Assembly (NCBI GenBank): GCA_937885465.1
Contig: CAKZZM010000130.1
Location: 1-9,438 of the forward strand
DNA length: 9,438 bases
Direction of reading: 5' to 3'
DNA from: an uncultured Bacteroidales bacterium
GTDB taxonomy: Bacteria > Bacteroidota > Bacteroidia > Bacteroidales > Paludibacteraceae
Shown: in pieces, positions 1 to 5,065 of the stretch
Numbering within the stretch: position 1 is the stretch's first letter
How the letters are laid out: the number at the start of each line of letters is the position of its first letter
Position numbers and translations under genes: made by a program
The notes under the pieces: generated by a model
Database searches by the model: none
What the model was told of the DNA's origin: nothing
Seen by the model: the letters and a program-made list of their open reading frames with translations, nothing else

Positions 1-3
1 CAC

Positions 4-102
4 AACCGGTTACAGCCCTAAATATATACCACCTGTACTTTATCGGATGGTTACAGACGTTCACCACTTTAGGGCTCTGAACGTTCGGAGACGTTCACCA
101 CT
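4..102. repeat. Cluster of short direct and inverted repeats downstream of the barrel gene
   Basis: Several repeats are packed into about 100 bases. AGACGTTCACCACT occurs at 55-68 and again at 89-102 (34-base step). GGTTACAG occurs at 8-15 and 49-56. AGCCCTAAA at 14-22 is the reverse complement of TTTAGGGCT at 68-76. AACCGGTT (4-11) and GAACGTTC (79-86) are perfect 8-bp palindromes. The block starts just past the stop of the minus-strand barrel gene, so it lies in the 3' region of that operon. It could be a dispersed repetitive element, part of a larger array cut by the window edge, or folded RNA at the transcript end. No T-run makes it a clear intrinsic terminator. The repeats are seen directly; their role is unknown. 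Confidence 0.5.
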
Positions 103-106
103 AATT

Positions 107-898
107 TCATTTCCATCTATATCCTATTCCCAGAGATACTGCCTGCGGATATATCACTGCATTTGCTATGTCCTTACCTTTCATCTCGCCATAAAAGCCT
201 GCGATATCCGACAGGCTTACCTTATATTGAGCGTTAATCTGTATCCCTATCGGAAATTCGTAACCAAGGGTCAGGCACGCTCCAAAATGATTATCGTGCA
301 GGCTATAGAGACGACTGTAATCGTAGTTATCAGTAGTTATTGAAGGGGCGGCAGTTTGCGCCACGGCCTCTGACGAGTCAATATTATTGAACTTCCCCGC
401 AATATTCGAAGCGAAAGTAAAATGAGTGAATATGCCACCGCCAAACTGCAGATAACCTTTCTGCATATTGCCGAATCTTCCTAAGAAATAAATAGGAATA
501 TCCACGCCAAATGACCATAGGTGATTGGCGGTATCGGTAGCGGCGAAATAGTTCTGCTGAGCAGTAAAGATAACCTGCGGCTGAATGGCAAAATGCTTGG
601 TAACAGCGAAATCAATGAATCCGCCGAACTCACCTCCTATGCGCATGTGTGAACTCATCGTATGATGATCACGGGAGATGATATAGTTACTCATATTAGC
701 AAAAACGAGCAGTCCGCCTGATACAAGACGGGGCAGACGCTCTTGGTCTAACGAATCGATTAATGACTCAGTATCCCACTCCGCGAGTTTAGCCTGCGCA
801 TCTAACATCTGATGCGTCACCTCTTTTCGCGACTGTTCCTGCGCCAATATAATAAGAGGTATCAGACTAAGTGATAATATTACAATCGTGCGTTTCAT
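107..898 (-). CDS. Outer-membrane beta-barrel protein (PorT-like)
   Basis: A 263-residue exported protein. The start at 898 is chosen because it begins a good signal peptide (MKRTIVILSLSLIPLIILAQ, cleavage near A19-Q20). The longer open frame reaching to 952 would add residues ahead of the signal and overlap the upstream gene. After a short charged linker (about 21-55) come alternating polar/hydrophobic strands rich in G, Y, F and N, such as GGEFGGFIDFAVTKHFAIQP and GYLQFGGGIFTHFTFAS, ending in GIGYRWK with terminal aromatics. This is the pattern of an 8-10-strand outer-membrane barrel of the PorT/OMP_b-brl_2 type. It follows the DUF5686 gene by 8 bases on the same strand, so the two are almost certainly co-transcribed and may cooperate in the outer membrane. 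The exact ligand or role cannot be read from sequence. Confidence 0.85.
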   Translation of the reverse strand: MKRTIVILSLSLIPLIILAQEQSRKEVTHQMLDAQAKLAEWDTESLIDSLDQERLPRLVSGGLLVFANMSNYIISRDHHTMSSHMRIGGEFGGFIDFAVTKHFAIQPQVIFTAQQNYFAATDTANHLWSFGVDIPIYFLGRFGNMQKGYLQFGGGIFTHFTFASNIAGKFNNIDSSEAVAQTAAPSITTDNYDYSRLYSLHDNHFGACLTLGYEFPIGIQINAQYKVSLSDIAGFYGEMKGKDIANAVIYPQAVSLGIGYRWK

Positions 899-906
899 AA
901 CAGACT

Positions 907-3771
907 TTAAAGCGAGAATCGTACTGTGAGTTTCACACCGTTGCGCCCCCAACCGCCTATCTTGCGACGGACATTCTGCATCACCGGCTCGCCGTTTTCG
1001 TCTAACATAACATTCCCGCTTTCATTCATCTTCGGCACCCTATACGGCAACTCATAGTCATTATAAGTGATACGGCGGATATAATCAATACGAATAAATT
1101 TGAATATATTCTCAAAACCTGCAGTTACCTCCATATACGGCAACTGCCCGATAGGTGAAGATGTTCGGAAACCGTCTTTAATATATGGAACCCCGTTTAT
1201 ATAGTCCACATTGGCGGCGGCATTCATACCATTGGTAAAATCCGAATGAGGAAAATCATATAGTCCGTTACCCGTTTCCAAATACGGATTATTCTTCTTC
1301 GTCAAACCGCCATAGACACCGGCGAAACTGACCACTCCACGCAGTTTGAGTTTATTAATACCGGGTATGCGATTGAGTATCCACCCCTTAAAATAATAGG
1401 TTGCGAACAACGACACATACTCATCCATCAAGAATTCCATCGGTTGCAATTGGTTGAAAGAGCGTTGAGCAAGTAAGATACTTGTAGAGGTTGAAGGTAT
1501 ATGCAGTTTGGTAAACGGCACCTGCTGCCAGATAATACCTGTCTGTACTCGCAAATCAAGATGTCCGAACGCCGAGAACCAAAATCGCTTATCGAACATA
1601 AACTCAGTCTTATTATAGAAGAAACCTTTTCCCCCACCCTGCCTATCGTCCAAATAACCGATAGTATGCGTCAGTTTAATTGTAGGCGCATCTTTCTCTA
1701 TTCCCCACGGGCTCTTGATGCCCTCGCGGTCAATCAGTATCGTGGAACCCGGCGAATATTCCAAGTCGAAGACACCTTCATAGTTGCGATACTGACCTAT
1801 ATTAGATAAGCTTTGAGTGTAAGATGTGTCTAACTTTATAGGATCAATGATTTGAGTGTAGTCCACCCTGTTATATTTCAATGCGCCGGCAGCCTCATTA
1901 TTGGTAAAATCGAACGAAGTACTGAAAATAAGATTATTCCGCCACTCCTTCATATATTCAGCCTTTGCGTGGAAAACATACTGTGCAAAAGGCATTGTCG
2001 GCTTGCTCGTAGGGATGGACATCAATATATTATCCCTGCGGATAACATCCGTAATCTGTCCCGGTTCCTCCACATCATATTGAGCCATCACTTGCAAATG
2101 ATGGCGAATACCATCGTAAGGCTGATTCTTATGCTTATCAAATGTATATACAAAGGTAGCATTATACTTAGGGCGCAGGTCTGTCGTTCCAAAAGCGGCA
2201 TAGCCTCTAACATAGAATTGTTCGTGCAGACGCGCAGTCGAGCCGCCGCCAACGCGCAAACGCACACCCTCTAACATATTCCAACTGACGAAGTTATAAA
2301 TAGGACCGATATCGAATTTGCTCAGATACATAAATTCCGCCTCACGAGTGGGTATATACCGCGTTGTAATTGCATTAACGGTCAAGGCGAGATTGTTAAA
2401 CTTAGGCGTATTGGTGAATTCGCGCACCAGGTCAACCACTGAACTCTCATACTTGGTAAGCGGCTCGGGGCGCATACTATCTGTCCAATAACCTTCAAAC
2501 ACAAGTTCCGCCGTCGTGTCATTGACCTCTACTTCATTAGGATTAAGGCTCGAGAATGTCTCTTTTGGTATAGGAGTGTCCAAATCCCAATCGGTGTAAA
2601 TCTTCGTCTGACGGGCTAACATACCGCGCTTGCTGTTCACTATGTAGAATTTGGCGTAGGTATTTGTCCTTTCCGGTGCCCATAACCCATTTTCGAGTTG
2701 CTTATAACTATGCTCAATAGAGAAATTGCTGACAAAATTCAGGTTTATATCAGGTGGCACATTTATCGCATACCTCTTTAGGCGGAAGGTACTATCATTC
2801 ACTATATATAAATGCCCTGTAAAGCCGTAACTCTCAGAGTTTACCGGCACAAAAGCAAGGTCGATACAGGGATACCCGTCAACCATGATAGTATCCATTA
2901 TGTAATACTGATAAAACGATACAGCTAAGGTCGAACTGAGTGGCGATACAAAACGATTGAACAGCAGATTCATACTATTATCGTTAATCTCCACATCCTT
3001 GAAGATAGCATTTACATTCTCTTGAAAAGAAGCGGACTCAATAACACTCTCAATACCGAAGATACGCTTCTTGTCTAAGATATTCTTTTCTCTATGAGGC
3101 CTGCGCTGATAATACTCTGTGTTTAGATGCTCGCGCATACTTACCGTAACATTCGGGTAAACGCCTGTTGTATCGATATATTTCTGGACGAAACTAAAAT
3201 CTCTCCAAAATGGTTTTTCCCAATTAACTTGAATATTATCAAGCGCAAACGACATTCGCGAATAGGATTTGGCAGTATATTGCTCTGACGTCTTTACTTG
3301 AAAAGAATCTTTGTGAGCAATAACATTTTTAATCAGTTCTACTGCGGGGTTGCCCTTTCGTTTATAGTCTCGCTTGCGATGCTTGGGAGTTACCACAATA
3401 TCCTGCAAACCATACACATCGGGTGTCAACTTCACCTTTACATCTTTTCTATTCTGTCCCTTGCGCAGCGTCAGCATCTCAGTCTTATAACCCATCATCT
3501 GAAAATGCAGAGTGGTGTAGCCCTCAGTATTACTTAGCGAGAAGTTACCATCTAAGTCAGATGTCGTTCCTACAGCAGACGGCACCATACCTTTGTCGGC
3601 AGTGGACTTGAGGAAGTATATTTGCACATAAGGCAGCGTCTCACCCGTATCTCCATCTACTACCGTACCCGAAATACTCGTGCGTTGTACCGTTTCTTGC
3701 GCAAAACAAATATTCGACAGTGCTGCTAAAAGGATTATTATGTGTAGTCGTAGTTTCTGCATCAAAATCAT
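907..3771 (-). CDS. DUF5686 / carboxypeptidase-regulatory-like domain outer-membrane protein
   Basis: A large exported protein of about 954 residues. The start is placed at the ATG at 3771, preceded by a purine-rich stretch (GAAGAGG); an ATG at 3762 is equally possible, while the longer frame to 3789 begins with TTG and is less likely. The N-terminus is a signal peptide (LRLHIIILLAALSNICFAQ). Next is a carboxypeptidase D regulatory-like beta-sandwich over about the first 100 mature residues (SISGTVVDGDTGETLPYVQI, then SDLDGNFSL and a MGYKT turn), as in TonB-dependent transporters. The remainder matches the DUF5686 layout: a basic linker ending KGNPAVELIKNVI, a long periplasmic beta region, and a C-terminal barrel ending KLTVRFSL. 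Proteins of this kind are common in Bacteroidales outer membranes and their function is not established. It is slightly longer than I expect for the family. It is first in the operon with the small barrel gene. Confidence 0.88.
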   Translation of the reverse strand: MILMQKLRLHIIILLAALSNICFAQETVQRTSISGTVVDGDTGETLPYVQIYFLKSTADKGMVPSAVGTTSDLDGNFSLSNTEGYTTLHFQMMGYKTEMLTLRKGQNRKDVKVKLTPDVYGLQDIVVTPKHRKRDYKRKGNPAVELIKNVIAHKDSFQVKTSEQYTAKSYSRMSFALDNIQVNWEKPFWRDFSFVQKYIDTTGVYPNVTVSMREHLNTEYYQRRPHREKNILDKKRIFGIESVIESASFQENVNAIFKDVEINDNSMNLLFNRFVSPLSSTLAVSFYQYYIMDTIMVDGYPCIDLAFVPVNSESYGFTGHLYIVNDSTFRLKRYAINVPPDINLNFVSNFSIEHSYKQLENGLWAPERTNTYAKFYIVNSKRGMLARQTKIYTDWDLDTPIPKETFSSLNPNEVEVNDTTAELVFEGYWTDSMRPEPLTKYESSVVDLVREFTNTPKFNNLALTVNAITTRYIPTREAEFMYLSKFDIGPIYNFVSWNMLEGVRLRVGGGSTARLHEQFYVRGYAAFGTTDLRPKYNATFVYTFDKHKNQPYDGIRHHLQVMAQYDVEEPGQITDVIRRDNILMSIPTSKPTMPFAQYVFHAKAEYMKEWRNNLIFSTSFDFTNNEAAGALKYNRVDYTQIIDPIKLDTSYTQSLSNIGQYRNYEGVFDLEYSPGSTILIDREGIKSPWGIEKDAPTIKLTHTIGYLDDRQGGGKGFFYNKTEFMFDKRFWFSAFGHLDLRVQTGIIWQQVPFTKLHIPSTSTSILLAQRSFNQLQPMEFLMDEYVSLFATYYFKGWILNRIPGINKLKLRGVVSFAGVYGGLTKKNNPYLETGNGLYDFPHSDFTNGMNAAANVDYINGVPYIKDGFRTSSPIGQLPYMEVTAGFENIFKFIRIDYIRRITYNDYELPYRVPKMNESGNVMLDENGEPVMQNVRRKIGGWGRNGVKLTVRFSL

Positions 3772-3810
3772 TTTGGCCTCTTCACTCAAATCTCACAGCG
3801 AGGCTTCTTG

Positions 3811-3818
3811 CAAAAGTA
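3811..3818 (-). promoter_or_regulatory. Bacteroidota -7 element for the DUF5686-barrel operon
   Basis: Read on the minus strand this is TACTTTTG, a full match to the Bacteroidota sigma-ABfr -7 consensus TAnnTTTG. It lies about 40 bases before the ATG at 3771, which predicts a short leader. The upstream sequence is A/T-rich, but no good -33 TTG is visible at the expected spacing. Confidence 0.6.
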
Positions 3819-4195
3819 CTATTTTTTTTTGACATATAATAAATTAGACTCATAAACACAAGAAAAATCAGGAAAACCTTTTTTATTTGCCAAATTTATG
3901 TATTTTTGTAATGTATAAGCCGTCTTATGCCGCATACCCTAATGTCGTTGCTCAAGAGAGAGATTTTGTAATTATCTATTTAATAATCATTTGTAACCTT
4001 GGAAGAATATGTTGGGACGATATATTTTCCAACTGAAGAATTTCTCCCACTTGACGCGCACCGTTCAGAACCGGTGGCATTCGTCCTATTTTGCCATCCA
4101 CTCGCGGCACACGCGAACATTATTAACACTATAACATCGCAAAGAGACCATTTTAACGTAAAAAATCAGATTTCCGCTGCTTTATTTCAAAATTC
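3819..4195. other. Divergent intergenic region without a supported gene
   Basis: This A+T-rich stretch separates the minus-strand envelope operon from the plus-strand gene at 4256. It holds a plus-strand TATTTTTG (3901-3908) without a well-spaced -33 TTG. Just after it is a small dyad, GTATAAG-CCGT-CTTATGC (3913-3930, one wobble pair). A weak dyad CACCG/CGGTG lies at 4059-4063 / 4072-4076. Short open frames exist on both strands (plus 3999-4241 from a TTG; minus 3980-4120), overlap each other, and lack convincing starts or recognisable motifs. I see no RNA gene I can name. The TATTTTTG followed immediately by a hairpin would be compatible with a small RNA or leader, but this is speculative. 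Confidence 0.4.
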
Positions 4196-4226
4196 TTGCA
4201 CATATCGAAAAAAAACAGTATTTTTG
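4196..4226 (+). promoter_or_regulatory. Bacteroidota promoter of the 156-residue protein gene
   Basis: A TTG at 4196-4198 and TATTTTTG at 4219-4226 are separated by 20 bases, fitting the Bacteroidota -33/-7 arrangement (TTG, about 20 bases, TAnnTTTG). The start codon follows 30 bases after the -7 element. The leader between them is A-rich with no Shine-Dalgarno sequence, which is usual for this phylum. Confidence 0.7.
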
Positions 4227-4255
4227 TGGATGCAAAAATAAACTAAACAAATAGC

Positions 4256-4726
4256 ATGACTATTATGACTACATTATCAGAGATACATAGGGAACAACAA
4301 ATAGCAGATATGCTGCAGTATGACGAGCCGATGCCGGCCATTGGTATTTTTTGGTATGACTCGGAAGAACATGATTTCTTTGGCGTTTATAAGAAAGAAC
4401 TGACACCCAAAATGGTAGAGGAAGCAGCAGAAAAGGGGCTACCCTTTATCAACTATCCCAAACTGCACCGCCAGATATGGAAGGAAAAGTATTTCCGTGC
4501 AGTAGCCAAACACGAGCCAACTAAATTCAAAGGTGATTACACACAAGTGCCTCGTGGGCGTGTGGCATGGAATATCGACAAGTTTATTGTGCTGGTTGGC
4601 AAGTGGGCTGAACCGATACAAGATGAATTAACATCATTGATTGATAAACACTTTGCCCTGCCATATTTTGAGTTCATCTATGATGAGCATTGGGATTTAG
4701 GGCATGGCTGGTCAGGAGATTTATAA
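4256..4726 (+). CDS. Conserved-looking hypothetical cytoplasmic protein, 156 residues
   Basis: I do not recognise a named family. The protein has no signal peptide or membrane segment and so is probably cytoplasmic. The first 25 residues look helical and charged. Two W/Y/F-rich segments follow (IGIFWYDSEEHDFFGVYKKE, 30-48; PFINYPKLHRQIWKEKYF, 63-80). A segment PRGRVAWNIDKFIVLVGKWA (99-118) ends in a hydrophobic strand. The C-terminal tail is dense in acidic residues, His and Trp (DEHWDLGHGWSGDL, 143-156). Such clustering in a tail usually reflects a structured, conserved site; a metal site or binding surface is possible but unproven. The ATG at 4256 follows a canonical promoter by 30 bases; a second ATG at 4265 could also serve. 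It appears to be a single-gene unit, and neighbours give no functional hint. Confidence 0.8.
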   Translation: MTIMTTLSEIHREQQIADMLQYDEPMPAIGIFWYDSEEHDFFGVYKKELTPKMVEEAAEKGLPFINYPKLHRQIWKEKYFRAVAKHEPTKFKGDYTQVPRGRVAWNIDKFIVLVGKWAEPIQDELTSLIDKHFALPYFEFIYDEHWDLGHGWSGDL

Positions 4727-4727
4727 A

Positions 4728-4741
4728 ACCATCGTAATGGT
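4728..4741 (+). terminator. Weak dyad just after the 156-residue protein gene
   Basis: ACCAT-CGTA-ATGGT forms a 5-bp stem with a 4-base loop, beginning two bases after the TAA stop. It is short and followed only by GTAACTTGTTT rather than a clean T-run, so a terminator role is tentative. Confidence 0.2.
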
Positions 4742-4783
4742 GTAACTTGTTTATGCCCAAAAATAAAGAACGACATAACTCAA

Positions 4784-4799
4784 GCGCAAAGCGTTGCGC
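4784..4799. terminator. GC-rich hairpin between converging genes, possible terminator
   Basis: GCGCAA-AGCG-TTGCGC is a perfect 6-bp stem with a 4-base loop, lying 57 bases past the stop of the 156-residue protein gene and before the minus-strand glycan-gene remnant. Neither side has a proper T-run (plus side continues CAATTAAATAA). It could be a weak bidirectional terminator or simply a local dyad. Confidence 0.3.
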
Positions 4800-4831
4800 C
4801 AATTAAATAAACACAGCATTACTATTATTTC

Positions 4832-5000
4832 GCGTTTACCGAAAGCGTAGGAAACTTTTACGGATATAAAACGAAGAAATAATTAGAGTGTTCCGGAATA
4901 GGGATGCTCATATCATCGTATAAGGTAATGCCATGCATTTTTAGCATGGGCTTCTTATTGATGATATAGGCTTCTATTCCTACGCTGCCTTGGTAAACGC
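4832..5000. repeat. Long-range imperfect inverted repeat, arms 4832-4851 and 4979-5000
   Basis: The left arm reads GCGTTTACC-GAAA-GCGTAGG. The reverse complement of the right arm reads GCGTTTACC-AAGGCA-GCGTAGG. Sixteen bases match in two blocks (9 and 7) flanking a mismatched centre. The arms enclose 127 bases (4852-4978). The right arm lies inside the minus-strand glycan-gene remnant, and the left arm lies beyond its stop codon. The geometry resembles a small invertible segment or a large hairpin, but the enclosed DNA has no TAnnTTTG promoter element in either orientation and no recombinase gene is in the window. The repeat is seen directly; its role is inferred. Confidence 0.55.
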
Positions 5001-5040
5001 ATAAGAAGTTCATGTTTTTTATGTGTTTGCGGATTGATAG
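4858..5040 (-). pseudogene. Remnant of a surface-glycan glycosyltransferase (C-terminal fragment)
   Basis: On the minus strand an open frame runs 60 codons between stops. The first ATG is at 5013, giving 51 residues that begin MNFLCVYQGSVGIEAYI and end YFFVLYP. The segment VYQGSVGIEAYIINKKPML resembles the C-terminal nucleotide-sugar-binding motif of GT-B fold enzymes and capsule/CDP-glycerol-type polysaccharide proteins (pattern GS/T-x-G-x-EA-x(4)-KP). The apparent similarity sits at the very start of the frame, and an in-frame TAA occurs at 5041-5043, so most of the enzyme would be missing. I read it as a degraded fragment left by a rearrangement; a genuine 51-residue small protein is the alternative. 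Its position next to an LtaS-like gene fits a former surface-polysaccharide locus. Confidence 0.4.
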
Positions 5041-5065
5041 TTATGCACAAATTTAACTATCAATC
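5032..5065 (+). promoter_or_regulatory. Perfect 12-bp inverted repeat abutting the start codon of the LtaS-GDPD gene
   Basis: GATTGATAGTTA (5032-5043) and TAACTATCAATC (5054-5065) are exact reverse complements separated by 10 bases. The right arm ends on the base before the ATG at 5066. In RNA this would fold into a 12-bp stem directly in front of the initiation codon and could limit ribosome access. In DNA it would be a symmetrical operator of 34 bases. No canonical TAnnTTTG element is found upstream; the nearest resemblance is TATGTGTTTG around 5020-5029, with two extra bases. Regulation of this gene by the dyad is likely, but whether at RNA or protein level cannot be told. Confidence 0.55.

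Noticed and set aside
47..343. Plus-strand open frame of 98 codons
   Set aside because: It lies mostly antisense to the barrel gene, has no recognisable domain, and its protein composition looks like a shadow frame.
1852..2274. Plus-strand 140-codon frame
   Set aside because: It is antisense inside the DUF5686 gene, whose minus-strand frame is clearly the real one.
3980..4120. Minus-strand 46-residue frame beginning MFACAASGW, suggestive of a tiny lipoprotein
   Set aside because: The hydrophobic run lies mostly upstream of the only ATG, there is no convincing promoter, and it overlaps another weak frame. Could be reconsidered if conserved.
3999..4241. Plus-strand 80-codon frame
   Set aside because: It begins with TTG, runs through the promoter of the next gene, and shows no motif.
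4931..4949. CCATGC/GCATGG dyad as a terminator
   Set aside because: It sits inside the glycan-gene remnant, has only 6 bp, and has no T-run after it.
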